This document shows positions 1-11,912 of a stretch of 64,000 nt of DNA, piece by piece. The DNA lies in NCBI RefSeq assembly GCF_030445035.2, contig NC_080673.1, positions 163,490,216 through 163,554,215 on the forward strand, in the 5' to 3' direction. The first letter of the stretch is position 1. Each line of letters starts with the position of its first letter. Below the pieces are notes generated by a model that saw only the letters and a program-made list of their open reading frames with translations, was not told where the DNA came from and searched no databases. This DNA is from Dasypus novemcinctus (lineage: Eukaryota; Chordata; Mammalia; Cingulata; Dasypodidae). Position numbers and translations under genes: made by a program.

Positions 1-869
1 CAGATAATGAATAGATGGATGATAGAATGATACAACAAAGGTGGCAAAATGTTAAAATTGATAGATCTGGGTATCTACAGGTTTGGGTAATGTCAGAGTT
101 CTCTATGGGTTTGTATAATTTTCTAACTGTCCTTTAAGTATTTCAAAAATAAAAAGTTAAAAAACATAGAATAGTGAACAGAAGAATATAATGCTGCATT
201 AAAGTGAGTTTTTTGGAAAGGTAGCAAAAAAATCTCATGGAAATATGTTTATGTATGGACATTTCTGTAGCTTCTATTTATGCCCTAAAGAACAAAAATG
301 AATGCTTTTAACCTGTTTAAAAATACCGTAATCAAACAAAAATGACAAGAGCAACAACAAAAACAAAACAAGACACATTGCACAGTCTGATTTGATTTTT
401 AAAAGAACACGTATAGAGTTGTGCACTCTAAGGTAATAATGGTATTTATCTTTCATTGTAGAATTATGGATTTTCTTTTCTTTATTGGTGTTTTTAATAT
501 TCTACACATGCTTGCACATTATTATACACAATATTCTGAATTCAGCTTCGCTCCCTGTCTCACATTCTTTTACAACTACTACTCCTGGAAAATAAATCAG
601 CCTACACTCCTAATCTTTTTTATAAATAACCAGGAGAAAACCCACTCATGTTTTCCTAAGAACATTTTTCGTTTTTCCGTTAAACACTATCCCAGTCTTT
701 TAAAAGTGCCCTATTAAGATGTTCTTCAGGTACTGTCTTAGTGACTTTCTCATCAAGAAGCAGGGTATGCTCACTCTGCCATGAAAAAATGGTACAAGTT
801 TCAGAGCTCAGATTTACCTGCTTTTTCCTGAGACCAGCTTTCATACCGAGTCCCCTTTATAGTCTGTGG
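1..869. other. Intergenic, nothing recognised
   Basis: AT-rich sequence with short chance open frames only. I see no repeat consensus, CpG cluster or splice-flanked exon here. Confidence 0.5.
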
Positions 870-879
870 GCCCATTAGG

Positions 880-1030
880 TTAAATCATAATTCTGCCATT
901 CCCAAGCTGTGCAAACTGGAACCCTTTACTCAAGCACTCAAAACCTCAGTTTCTTCATCTGTATAACTGATGTATGAATACTTACCTCACAATGTTTTTG
1001 TTAGGATTACAAGACTCATAAAATATAGTA
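880..1030 (+). repeat. MIR SINE fragment
   Basis: The stretch around 947-1010 reads CCTCAGTTTCTTCATCTGTA followed by TACCTCACAATG and a GATTACAAGA block. This is the conserved MIR core followed by its L2-like tail, in sense orientation. The tRNA-related head is mostly lost. Confidence 0.7.
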
Positions 1031-1194
1031 CTGTGTGGTCTACTTTTACCTCTCCAACTTAAACTCCTACCATAGCTTGCAGTCCAGTAATAGGGCTTCA
1101 AAAACTAAATTAAAAACCTTAAGATTATCCATGGTTTATACATGTAGATCCAGACCATTCAAATGATAAAGCTTACAAAGTGATTTTTTACTAA

Positions 1195-1570
1195 ACCGTG
1201 GTTTATTTATCTGTTTTTATATCCACCTTTAAAGAAGTGGATTATTTTCCTTGCTAGAAATTTGCTCAAAGAATCTCCCTGCGCACAAGTGCCTGTGTTT
1301 CTCTAGGGTAGAAAAGTGGAATAGAAGGATTATTACATTTTTGCATCTTCAAATTTACACGATATTCCCAAATTGCTTTTCTAAGTGGATGAGCCAATTC
1401 ACACTCCAACCAGCATGCATATGCTTTGCATTTCCCCCCACATCCTCACTAATGCTTGGTATATCAACATACTGCATATGTTGAATATATTATTATATAT
1501 TGAATTTTTGCCAATTTACTATTGTTATATATTTTCACTCCTGACTGAAATAATCATATGCCAGCAATTT
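1195..1570 (-). mobile_element. Old L1 3'-region fragment
   Basis: In the plus direction it contains the order typical of antisense L1M 3' ends: a stretch on an unpaired terminal base, CCAAATTGCTTTTCTAAGTGG, then CACACTCCAACCAGCATG and the CATCCTCAC block. It is strongly diverged and truncated at both ends. Subfamily cannot be assigned by eye. Confidence 0.55.
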
Positions 1571-3337
1571 CATTAACATCATTTTCTGCAAAAACTCTTT
1601 GTAAATATTAGGAGAAAGACTATATGAGCACTTGATTCTAAGAGTTCAATAAGTCATTGAAGGATAGTCTCAAAGACAATAGAATCAAGGAATGAGAGGA
1701 GTGAATAAACATTTGAAAATGTAAATATAAATAAAAATCATGTTATTCTTATGAGGTTCCCAAAGTTAAAACTAAAGAAACCATAAGCTTGACTCTTGAT
1801 CTAAAGCTTAGGGTCAACTAGATTGTATTCATTTTTTAATAAACTACAAGAATTTGTATTTCCCTCTTCATATCTTTCAGTGGCAGGATAGAAGGTTATT
1901 AGACCATCATAAAAATTATTACATATTGCCCACTGAGATATCATTTCATATTCCGTTTACCTAGCAAATAAAGATTAGCTCAATAATTCGTACATGGATT
2001 GATGATAAATTAATGAGCTCTAGGTACTAGGTTGCTTTTATGGAAAGGGAATTGAGTTCAATTCTTTCTTTCATATTGCAAATGTGTTTTCTACCAAGTT
2101 TTCATAAAAACAAAAACCACAGAGGCCTTACAAATGCTTTTAGTGCCAATATTGTTTTAAATTAAGGACTACTGCACACAATAATAAGTTATTTCACATT
2201 CTTGTCTACCAATATTGTACTCTTCTCTAGATAAAATTATAAAAAAACCGTCTTGCCTCGATAAATTAAAGGTATTTTTAAGGCTTAAAATTTGTTTTGT
2301 TTTTGTTGTTGCCCCTGTCATTTTTGTTTGTTTTTGTTATTCTGTTCTTATTTATCCTATCATTGGAAATTGATAATAGTCGGCTATGTATCTGTGTATA
2401 AACCGTATCTTTCTTCTAATAATTATGATGTGTTCTAAGTGAGTTTAACATAAAGAACATAGAACTTCTAGAAATAATATCTATATAGACAGGTAGAAAA
2501 TAAAGCTGATGCCTGGTACTGGAATATTATATTATAAGCCAGTCATAAAGCTGCTTTGTTCTTGATCCCAATAAGACTACAGAATACTAAAAATAATTCC
2601 TAGAGATTTATTAATTTCATATTTAGATTAAAATATATTGCAAATTCTTTCATTTCATAATTTGTTTTAATGGGAGAGAAGAAAAGACTGCTCTGACTTA
2701 AAGGCCTTTTAAAATTGAAAGTGTTTGATCACTTTGGTGCTCCAATGAGTCAATGATTCAACTGGTTACATTTGTTAGTATAAAAATTTACTAAGAAATT
2801 ATTGAAAAGTAAAAATGTGCACATCTTTGATAAAGTAATACAGTGATTTTAGGTATTCATTTTGAAGACAATATTGTAATTGTTTCTTTTACAAATGCTA
2901 TTTATGAAAAAATCACATACAGAAGTGCTTCATCTTAGATGAAGTTTTTTAACCAGTAAAAGAAAATAGACTCAACAGTACATAAAATTATATTCCTAGG
3001 CCCATACAGTTCACAAAATAACAGCATGGTGCACTTCACAGCACTATTGAGCACATTCTGTGTTAAGAAGGAAAACAAGTAAATGCAAAAATTTCATAGT
3101 TTTATATTTTATTCTGAAATTATTCAAATCCTTTTAGAAATAAAACCATTCACTGTACTTCTAAATTCCTCACAGAGTTTCTCATTGGACTAGTTTCCCC
3201 CACATTCCTATGGCTTGAGATAGAATTCACATTAAATATATTTTAATGTAATAGCCTTTCATTCAACTACCACTCACTAGTTAAGGAATTGTGTCCATGT
3301 TCTGGACAGTATAGAATGCACAAACTGCAAAATGGTG
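1571..3337. other. AT-rich intergenic stretch
   Basis: No coding exon or clear repeat is visible. Positions 2288-2340 hold T-rich sequence with interspersed G (TTTTGTTTT-type), a low-complexity tract. The remainder is unassigned. Confidence 0.45.
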
Positions 3338-3500
3338 GCTTTTGTATATTTTTTGAAATTTTGTTTTGTTTACTTTTCATTATGGAAATCCCCAAACATT
3401 CACAAAAGTAGAGAGAAAACTAGATGAACCTTCAGGTACTCATCATCTAGCTTCAACGAATATCATCAATTTGTCAGTATTGTTTAACCTATTCCCCAAT
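3338..3500 (-). mobile_element. Old L1 3'-end fragment
   Basis: The plus-strand order ATTATGGAAATCCCCAAACA, CACAAAAGTAGAGAGAAAA, a TACTCATCATCTAGCTTCAA block and AATATCATCAATTTG matches the antisense 3' UTR of ancient mammalian L1 elements. No target-site duplication is visible. Confidence 0.55.
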
Positions 3501-4094
3501 GAGAAATAAATATTTGGCAGCCTACTGAATAGATAATTTCTTCAAAAACAGCTAATATCTGCCCTTTGGCTCCCCTTCTTCATCATCCATTCCTTGTTCT
3601 TACTGGCTAGAATGAAGATGTGACAGTGGGAACTAGAGCAGCTATTTTGGACTATGAAAGAACATTGGAAATAAAGTTCACATCTAATACAACAATTAGA
3701 TAAAAGAAGCCTGGGTCCTTGAGGGCTTTGTAGAGCACAGCTGCCCTCAGAGCTCTGGACGATTTATCTCTGGAATTTGATACTGAGAAGGAAACAACAT
3801 CTATTTTGTTTTGGAATTCTGTTAGTCTTAGCCAAACATTTTAAAATGACAATAAAATATATTAAAATTTTTATATTTTTTATAAAATATAAAAAACAAG
3901 CAGTTTGGTACCCATTGTCTTCCACCAGTCTGGCAAAGCTTTTATATACCTGACTGGCCACTACAACATTTGATATAGCAATTCCAGGATGAGAGGAAGT
4001 AATAATAAATAAAATCGGCCTTGCTTTTGACAAAATTACAGTTTTTGTCAATAAAACAATCTCAATAGAGACAATAAGGCACATCTCAATGACA
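3501..4094. other. Intergenic, nothing recognised
   Basis: AT-rich and without a recognised repeat. The 124-codon minus-strand frame at 3764-4138 has no family resemblance and runs into the adjacent DNA transposon, so it is not called as a gene. Confidence 0.4.
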
Positions 4095-4300
4095 TAAAAG
4101 CTGTGCTGTCCCAAATACAGTAGCCACCAACCACACATGGCTATTTAAATTAATTAAAATGAAAGTATTTTAAGTTAAATTGAAACGTTGCACTAGCCAC
4201 ATTTCAAATGCTCATTAGCTGTATGTTGCTACTCTGTTGAATAGTGCAGACATAGAATATTTCATCACAAAAAGTTCTATTGGACAGCCCTGGCCTAGGG
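4095..4300 (-). mobile_element. hAT-type MITE (CTGTCCAATAG termini)
   Basis: The left end reads GCTGTGCTGTCCCAAATACAG followed by GTAGCCACCA and ACATGGCTA; the right end reads GTTCTATTGGACAGCCCTGG. The ends are approximate inverted repeats of the widespread nonautonomous hAT element whose termini read CAGTGCTGTCCAATAG. The middle is internally deleted. The copy at 58205-58735 belongs to the same family. Confidence 0.65.
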
Positions 4301-4794
4301 TCTTGAATCTCCACAGCCAAAGGATAAAGAAGTACTGGAAATAACAATATATCAGAAACCACAAGTATGAATGTATTTTGAAAGTGGCACATGCAAAACA
4401 TCCACTGCTTTTGTAATACACTATAAAGAATATAAATGAAGATTAAAAAGCCTTCTGGTCTGACATGGATACAGTAGAGAAATAAGTCTAAAAAAGTAAA
4501 AAGCACTAATTTATAGTTGTCACTAATGTACTTATTACAGAAATAATATATATTTTTTTCTTAATCACTTCTTAAAAAGTTTCAGGTTACAAACTTCTAC
4601 TTTGTCCATTATCAGCATTATTTTTATTAAATGCCTTATGTTCATAAATTTAGCTGATCCTAATTCTAGAAAACTATAGATGAAATAAATAATTAAAGCT
4701 AGGTCTATTCTTCCTTATAGACAGAATAGACATTTTTTATTTCTAGGGAAAGCCAGCTTCTACTATTATAAAATGCCCTAAACTTACATCTTTT
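4301..4794. other. Intergenic, nothing recognised
   Basis: AT-rich sequence between the hAT element and the 3' end of the large L1. No gene or repeat assigned. Confidence 0.4.
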
Positions 4795-6502
4795 CAATTA
4801 AATTTTTATTTTGAGATCATTTTAGATTCACGTATACTTGTAACAAATAATACAGAAAGCCCAACGTACCCTTTTCTCAGTTTCTCCCAGCTGAGTTGTA
4901 TAACTTTGGTATGATATCACAAGGATACTGCCATTGTTACAGTTGGGAGACAAAGCATTTCTATCACCACAAGAATCCTTCTTGTTGCCCTTTAATATCA
5001 CATCCACACCCTCCTGCCTGTGTCCCCTCATTAATCCCTGCAACCAGTAATCTGTTCTTCACTTCCACAAATGGAATCAAACAGTGTGTAACCTTTTGTA
5101 TTTTCCCTCATTTTATTTCTCTGGAGATTCATCCAGGCTGTTCTCTAAATCAAAAGCACCTTTTTGTGGCTGAGAAATATTCTGTGGTATGTATCCGACA
5201 CTTTGTTTAACCACTCACCTAATGAAGCCATGTCTGGATTGTTTCCAGAACTTGGCTATTACAAACAAACCTGCTATAAACATTAGTGTACAAGTTTTGT
5301 GTGAAAATAAATTTTCATTTCTCGGGAATAAATGTCCGGGGGTGCAACTGTTAGGTTGTATGGTAGTTGCATGTTTAGGTTTTTTTTTAGAAACTGTCAA
5401 ACTCTTTTCTAAAGTGGCTGTACCATTTTACATTCTTACCAGCCATGTACAAGTGCTCCAGTTTCTCTACATCTTTCCTAGTATTTGGTGTTGTCACTAT
5501 TTTTTGTTTGTTTGGTTGTTTTGGCTCTTCTGATAGGTGTATAGTGGTATCTCATCGTGGATTTAGGTTGCATTTCCCTAATAGCCAATGATGTTGGACA
5601 TATTTTCATGTGCTTATTTAACATCTGTATATCTTCCTCTATGGAATACCTTTTCATGTTTTTTGCCCATTTTCTGATTGATTGTGTTTTTTTTTTTTAC
5701 TGTTGAGTTTTGAAAATTTTATAAAAAATATATTCTAGATACTTGTCCTTTGTCAGATATGTGGTTTGCAAGTATTTTCCACCAGTCCTTAGCTTGTCTT
5801 TTCATCTTCTTAACAGTGCCTCTCTCAGAGAAAAATTTTTAATTTTGATGAAGTCTACTTTATCACCTTTTTCCTTTTGTGTATTGTGCCTTTGATATCA
5901 AATCTAAGAATGCCTTGCCAAAATCTAGATCCAAGAAAATTCTATCTTAAAAGTTTTATAGTTACACACTTTACATTTAAGTTGTGATCCATTGTGAGTT
6001 AATTTTGTATATGTGTGAGTCTTAGGATTAAATTTATTTTTTTGGATATCTAAGTGCTACAGTACAATGTGTTGAAAGGCTGTATTTTTTTCCATTGAAT
6101 TGCTTTCACACCTCGTCAAATATCAGTTGGGCATATCTCTTAGGGTTTATTTCTGTGTTCTCTATTTTGTTCAATTGATCTATGTATGTATTCCTCCACT
6201 AAAGTCTTAATTACTTTAATTATATAATAACACTTGAAATCAGATAGACTGATTCCTACTACTTTATTCTTCTTTTTCATAATTGTTTTAGCTCTTCCAA
6301 TTCCATTGCTTTTTCCATATAACTTTTAGAATAATCTCATCTGTATCTAAAATAAAGAATTCCTGGGATTTTTATAAGAATTGCAATAAACCTGTATATC
6401 AGTTTAGGGAGACGAGACATTGATAACTCTCTTGAGTCTTCCAATCTATGAAGATGGTACATCTCTCCATTTATTTGGAACTTATTTGGTTCCTTTCATC
6501 TG
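4795..6502 (-). mobile_element. L1 element A, 3' UTR and ORF2 C-terminal part
   Basis: Read in plus, this is an antisense L1M-type 3' UTR (TTTTAGATTCACGTATACTT, then ATCACCACAAGAATCC with the following TTGTTGCCCTTT) and then the ORF2 end (TTGGCTATTACAAACAAACC; GGTATCTCATCGTGG; TTTGCCCATTTTCTGATTG). Many substitutions and frame breaks make it dead. It continues at 7043 after an LTR insertion that duplicated six bases. Confidence 0.85.
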
Positions 6503-7042
6503 TGTTGGCCTCCGCTGCGGCGCTGCAGGCAGGTTGCTGCAGGCGAGTCGCTGCCGGGGATCGGGCCTACGCCACGGCCGGACCGGGGCGGCAGCGGGCG
6601 GCTCAAGGCTTGGGGGACGCGCGGTTCGATGGAGGAAAAACCACGGAGACGAGGTCTATGCGCAGGTCTGATTTTATTCGGGAAGTACATAGGGTTTTAT
6701 AGTGTCATGGAGGCGGGGAGGTTGTGGGAGGGGCATGTCCGCGGGGCAGCTGAGGATTGGCTGCAGAGGCAAGGGCAGACCTGCGGTTTATGACGTAAGC
6801 CATTGATGGCAGAGGGGGTTGTTTCCGAGGTTGTGCCGGGGCGGATACGGGATGAGGGCGGTTGAAATGAGGCGGGGAGAACAGCGATCGGCTGGGAGGG
6901 GGAAGATAACAGTGGCTGGGAGGAGGGGCAGAGGGAGGCAGCAGCACAAACTGCTGCTGAGAAGGGCCATAATACAGGGAGGTTACGAGGAACAGGCGGG
7001 CAAAATGTAAGGAAGCGAAAGGCAGGGTGGGAGCAGGGGACA
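6503..7042 (-). mobile_element. Solo LTR, class-II (betaretrovirus-like), antisense
   Basis: This 540-bp insert begins TGTTGG and ends GGGACA, so the inverted TGT...ACA boundaries of an LTR are present. It is bracketed by an exact six-base duplication, CATCTG, at 6497-6502 and 7043-7048. Read on the minus strand it has a CRE-like TTACGTCA (6791-6798), a CCAAT motif (6756-6760), TATAAAA (6695-6701) and an AATAAAA polyadenylation signal (6672-6678), in the order U3 to R. A six-base duplication and a short TATA-to-AATAAA distance fit class II ERVs. About 18 CpGs occur in the first 130 bp, which suggests a recent insertion. No internal viral region remains. The family is not identified. Confidence 0.85.
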
Positions 7043-9028
7043 CATCTGTGTTTTGCAGTTTTCACCACACAGGTACATGTTTTGGTAGATTTATGCCTAA
7101 ATATTTCATTTTTTAATGATTGTAAAAGGAATTACAATTTTTAATCTTGGTATCCATCTTTCATTGTCAATATAAAGATTTTCTACATAGACAATCATGT
7201 CATCCACAAGGAGAGGTAGTTTTATTTCTTTTCTTTTGATTCATATGTCTTTTATTTCCTTTTCTTGCTTTACTGAACTGCCATCACTATGATGATTGAG
7301 TGGTGAGAGAAGACAGCATTGTCTTATTCCTCACCTTAGGGTAAAAACACTTAGTTTTCCATCATTACATGTAATATTGTCAGTGGTTTATTATAGATGC
7401 ACTTTACCAAGTTGAAGAAAATTCCCATATATTCTAATTTTCTAAAGTTTTTTTTCTTAATCATGGATGGGTGTTGAGTTTTTTCAAATGACTTTTCTGC
7501 ATCAATTGATATGATCATGTGTTGTTTTTTCTTCTTTACTCTCCTAGTATAGTGTATTATATAGATTGATCTTTGAATATTGAACCAGCTTTGCATCCCT
7601 AGAATAAATCACACAGGTTCATGATGTACAGATTTTTTTTGTATATTGTTGACCTCTTTCTGCTAATATATTGTTAAGGATTTTTGTATCTTTAATCATG
7701 AAAGACATTGTAGTGGGTTTCATTTGTTTGTTCTGTTTTCTATTCTATCTTTCTCTGGGTCTGTTGGTGTAATTTTAGCTTTATAAAATGAATTGGGAAG
7801 TGTACTCTTCCATTTTCTTGAAAACATATGTGTAGAATTGGTGTCAATTTCTCTTTAATATTTGGTGGAATTCTCCCATGATACCACATAGTCCTGGGTA
7901 TTTCTTTTACTGGCAGTTTTTAAATTATGAATTCAATTTCCTTAATAATACATGGCTAGTTAAATGATATATTTCATTTTAGATAATTTGTAGTAGTGTG
8001 CACTTTTCAAGGAATTGGTCCATTTCATGAAAGTTGTCAAATTTATGTGTGTAGAATTATTCATTGTATTCCCTTATTAACATTTTGATAGCTGCAGAAT
8101 CTGTAGTGATATTGATATTTCCTCTTTCATTCCTGATATTGGTAATTCATGTCTTTTTCTCTTTTTTTCCTTGTCAGTCTTGCTAGAATACAGTCATTTT
8201 TATTGATCTTTTCAAATACCCATCACTTGGTTTCACTGGTTTTCTTATCATTTTTCTGTATTTCATTGATTTCTCCTCCTATCTTGATTGTTTCCTTTCT
8301 TCTGCTTTATTTGGGTTTATCTTTCTCTTCTTTTTCTAGGTTCTTCAGCTGGAAGGTGATATTATTTGATTTGAAAGTTTCCTCTTTTCTAATATAGGTA
8401 TATAGTGCTATAAATTTCATTCTCAGTGCTGCTTTAGTTATGTGCCACAATTTTGGTATGTTATATTTTCATTTTCATTTAGTTCTATGTATTTTTTCAC
8501 TTCCCTCAAGGATATTTGACCCATGGACTATCTAAAACTATGTTATTTGATTTCCAAGTATTTGGAGAATTACTTGTTATCTTCCTGTTGTTTATTTGTA
8601 TTTTGGTACAAAATTACAAAGTCAGAGAAAACATTCTGATGATTTAAATAACTTAAAATTGACTGAGGTTTGCGGTCCAAGAACATCTATCTTGGTATAT
8701 GTTCTATGGGTACTTGAAAAGAATGAGTGCTCTGCTATCATTGGATTGTTTTATAAATGTTGATTAGATGGTATTGTTGCCTTCTTCTATACCCTTGCTG
8801 ATTTTCCATTGCTCTATCTATTTTTGAGAGAGAGGTTTTGATGTCTCCAAAGACAACTGTGGATGTGCTTCACATATTTTGTAGCTCTGTTATTTGGCCC
8901 ATATACATTTATGATTGCTATATCATCTTGGTGGACTGGCTCTTTTATCATTATTTCCTTATTTGTTTCTGACAACTTGTCTTGCTTTGCTCTGAAGTCT
9001 ACTTTATATAATATTAATACAAGTCATT
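7043..9028 (-). mobile_element. L1 element A, ORF2 reverse-transcriptase region
   Basis: Continuation of the same antisense L1: GTACATGTTTTGGTAGATTT, ATGTCATCCACAAGG, ATTGAACCAGCTTTGCATCC, CTTTATAAAATGAATTGGG and TTAGTGCTATAAATTTCATT-like segments follow in the usual ORF2 order. It ends at 9028, where a MaLR provirus is inserted. Length and order are intact, but stops are frequent. Confidence 0.85.
7351..7596 (-). pseudogene. L1 ORF2 reverse-transcriptase fragment
   Basis: An 81-residue open remnant of L1 ORF2 carrying IISIDAEKSFEKTQHPSMIK. This is a diverged form of the reverse-transcriptase palm motif A region (family form [11 protein letters not shown]), followed by the YNKP segment. In an active element ORF2 supplies endonuclease and reverse transcriptase for target-primed insertion. 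Here only a fragment is open and it lies inside a 6-kb element broken by four insertions. Confidence 0.75.
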
Positions 9029-9535
9029 TGTTTTAGTTTCGTAGGCTGCTAAAGCAAATACCATGAAATAGGTGAGGTTAAACAACTAAATATTTTGCTC
9101 ATGGTTGAAGTTGGGAAAAAAAAAGTCCAAATAAATGTGTCATCAAGGTCATGCTTTTTCACCAAAGACTGTGGCATCCTGTAGGTGGCTGCCAGCAGTT
9201 CTTGATCCTTAGCTTTTCACTTGCCAAAGTTCATAGCAGCGTCTCCTGGTCTTTCTCTTTTCTTCTGGGTTTTACTGATGTTCAGCTTTTTTGCTTCTTG
9301 TGACTTCTGATATGGCTCTCTCTGTTTCTGTGTGCCTGAATTTCACTCCATTTATAAAGAACTCCAGTAATACAATTAAGACCCATCCTAATTGGGCTAA
9401 GCCACACCTTAACTGAAGTAACCTCATCAAAACGTTCTACTTATTAATTGGTCCACACACACACAGGAATGGGTTAAGTTTAAGAATATGTTTTTCTGGA
9501 GTACATATAGCCTCAAATCACCACACTAAATCCTA
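9029..9535 (-). mobile_element. MaLR provirus, 3' LTR (antisense)
   Basis: Starts TGTTTTAGTTTC and ends ACCACA. It is homologous along its length to 10967-11440 (AAGCAAATACCATGAAATA is shared), so the two are the LTRs of one element. On the minus strand it has the ERVL-MaLR layout: an early AGAAAAACATATTC block, a TCCTGTG segment, TTATAAATGGAGTGAAATTC, and a late GTATTTGCTTTAGCAGC block. It is inserted in L1 element A. Confidence 0.8.
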
Positions 9536-10966
9536 TGAACCCCAAAAAGACATGTTCTTTTTACACGGAAAATACGTTCATTCTACCATAACATCCCAAA
9601 GCCTTAAGTTTTTTCAGAAATAATGCTAAGCACAGAGTCTTATCTAAACCAGTTAAGTGTGTAGTCTGTCGTGGGGCACAGTTACCTCCTGTCTGTGAAT
9701 ATGTGAAGCCTAGAGATCAAGTTATCTGCTTCTAATATACAATGGAGGGACAGGCATGGGATAAATATTCCTATTCCCACAAGGAGAAATTGGAAGGAAT
9801 ACAGGAGTTATGGGTCCCAAACAATTTTGAAACTCAGCAGGGCATAATTCATTAGCTTTCAAGGTCTGAAAGTCATTTATGGAATTATGTTTTATCCTCT
9901 GGACCTGACTGAGTGGCAGTCCCACCTTTCCAAGTGCTTGCACAGTGGCCATGCTCTCCCAAACACTGGGGTGAAGGCTCAATTCTGAGCATTGGATTGC
10001 ATGCAGGTATTCTGCAAACCCTGGGGCACTTCTCCTCCTCCCTGAGCATTGGGGTGGCAGCTGGCTTTCTGTGAATGCTGGAGAATAGGCCCCATCAACT
10101 TGGATAGGAGTGGGAGAACTGCTCCTGAACAACAGTATGGAAGGCCTGCCCTCTCCACCAGACTCACACTTTCTATGCCCATGTGTGGGTCTGATCTCTT
10201 GGCCCAAGGAGATATCTTTGGCCCAGACATGAGCTTCCATGGTTCTGCCCTTGATGTCATTATTCCTTCAGTTTGTCCCTTCTGTGTCCTAGCCTAGCAG
10301 TAGTTCTATTTGTACAAATTATGTTCAAAACTTTTTAGCCTTTGCACGTATCTCACAGGGATCCAAACCATCAGAAAATAGAGCTTCCCAAAGCTTCCCA
10401 GATAACCACACTTCTAGTCCTGACTTGAATGAAAATTGTTGCCTCATTCCATGTTCAGTTAAATACTCACATGGAGCACAATCCTCTGGGGACTCATTTT
10501 CCAAGTGTTCAGAATTTTCCAAACCATCATTTTCTGGTTTCTTTGTGCCCAGGAGTTCAGTTCTCAGCATATCCCTTTCCCCTGGCACTTTACAATAAGC
10601 TGCATGGCAAAACTAGACTGCGCTTTTCACAAGTTTGGAAATCTCAACTAAATGTCCAAGTTCAGCACTTTCCATTTCTGCCTTCTATCTGACAACAAAC
10701 TCAATTATGCCAAGTTTTCTGACACTTTCAATCAAGGATCACCTTTCCCCTAAGTTCCAATAATATATTCATTATGTTCTTCTAAGTCTTCATCAGAAAT
10801 ACCTTTAGCAACCATTGTTCTAACAACAGTGTCTTCAAATCAATTTAGGCCTTTTCTATCAAGCATCTCAAAATTCTTCCAACCTCTACCCCATTAGACA
10901 ATTCCAAAGCTATTCCCATATTTTTAGCATCTGCAAAAGCAGCACCCAACTCTTCTGGCACCAAAA
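9536..10966 (-). mobile_element. MaLR provirus internal region
   Basis: About 1.4 kb between two matching LTRs. Next to the right-hand LTR, 10945-10963 reads on the minus strand TGGTGCCAGAAGAGTTGGG, three bases from the LTR edge. It resembles a leucine-tRNA primer-binding site, as used by ERVL/MaLR elements. The short internal length is normal for MaLRs, which lack pol and env. The frames at 9722-10240 and 10325-10588 are remnants without a motif I can name. Confidence 0.75.
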
Positions 10967-11440
10967 TGTCTTAGTTTCTTAGACAGCTCAAGCAAATACC
11001 ATGAAATATGTCAGGTTAAGCAACTGAAATTTATTAGCTCATGGTTTGAGTCTGGGTAAAAGTCCAAATCAAGGCATCATCAATGCCATGCTTTCTTCCT
11101 GAAGACTGGGGCTATCAGCAATTCTTGATCCTTAACTTGTCTCATGACAAAGGACATGGTGGTATCTACTGGTCTTTCCCTTCTCTTCCAAGTTTTATTT
11201 ATGTTCAGCTTCATACTTCCTGTGACTTTCTCTCTGTGGCTTTTTCTCTCTGCGTCTGAATTTTATTCCATTTATAAAGGACTAAAGTAATAGGATTAAT
11301 ACCCATCCAGATTGGGCTTGGCTACATCTTAACTGAAGTAAGCTCATCAAAATGTCCTGCTTACAATGAGTTCACACCCACAGAAATGGATTAGATTTAA
11401 AAATATGTTTTTCTGGGGTATATACAATTTCAAACCACCA
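10967..11440 (-). mobile_element. MaLR provirus, 5' LTR (antisense)
   Basis: Starts TGTCTTAGTTTCTTAG and ends CCACCA. Aligned by eye with 9029-9535 it shares the same blocks in the same order, with small indels. Because the element is antisense, this right-hand copy is the 5' LTR and lies next to the primer-binding site. Confidence 0.8.
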
Positions 11441-11540
11441 TATTACTCCTCCTTTTTTGATTAACTTTTGCAAGATACATCTTTTTTCCATCCTTTTACT
11501 TTCAACATGCCTGCATAATTATATAGGAAATAAGTTTCTT
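11441..11540 (-). mobile_element. L1 element A, short segment between insertions
   Basis: The sequence TTTTTTGATTAACTTTTGC and then CATCTTTTTTCCATCCTTTT is the direct continuation, in L1 order, of the segment that ended at 9028. This shows that 9029-11440 was inserted into it. Confidence 0.8.
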
Positions 11541-11912
11541 TCTTTTTTTTAAAAAAGATTTATTTATTTATTTATTCCTCCCCCCTCCCCCAGTTGTCTG
11601 TTCTCTGTGTCTATTTGCTGCGTCGTTTCTTTGTCCACTTCTGTTGTTGTCAGCAGCACAGGAAGTGTGGGCGGCACCATTCCTGGGCAGGCTGCGCTTT
11701 CTTTCGCACTGGGCGGCTCTCCTTATGGGGTGCACTCCCTGAGCGTGGGGCTCCCCTATGCGGGGGACACCCCTGCGTGGTGCAGCACTCCTTGTGCGCA
11801 TCAGCACTGTGCATGGGCCAGCTCCACACGGGTCAAGGAGGCCCGGGGTTTGAACTGCAGACCTCCCATGTTGTAGACCGATGGCCCAACCACTGGGCCA
11901 AGTCCGTTTCCC
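11541..11912 (-). mobile_element. DAS-SINE (long form)
   Basis: Minus-strand tRNA-Ala-derived SINE. The head ends at 11912 (GGAAACGGACTTGGCCC on the minus strand). It has a B-box-like GGTTTGAACTGCAGACCTCC in plus orientation near 11847 and an A-rich, TTTATTTATTTATT-complement tail near 11560. The flanks AGGAAATAAGTTTCTT (11525-11540) and AGGAAATAGTTTCTT (11913-11927) are its target-site duplication. Confidence 0.9.

Noticed and set aside
6420..7068. Several overlapping open frames on both strands and an apparent small CpG island
   Set aside because: All lie in or across the solo LTR, whose ends and duplication explain the composition. No host gene is indicated.
9722..10240. 172-codon minus-strand frame
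   Set aside because: Lies within the MaLR internal region and shows no gag-like or cellular motif. At most it is a remnant.
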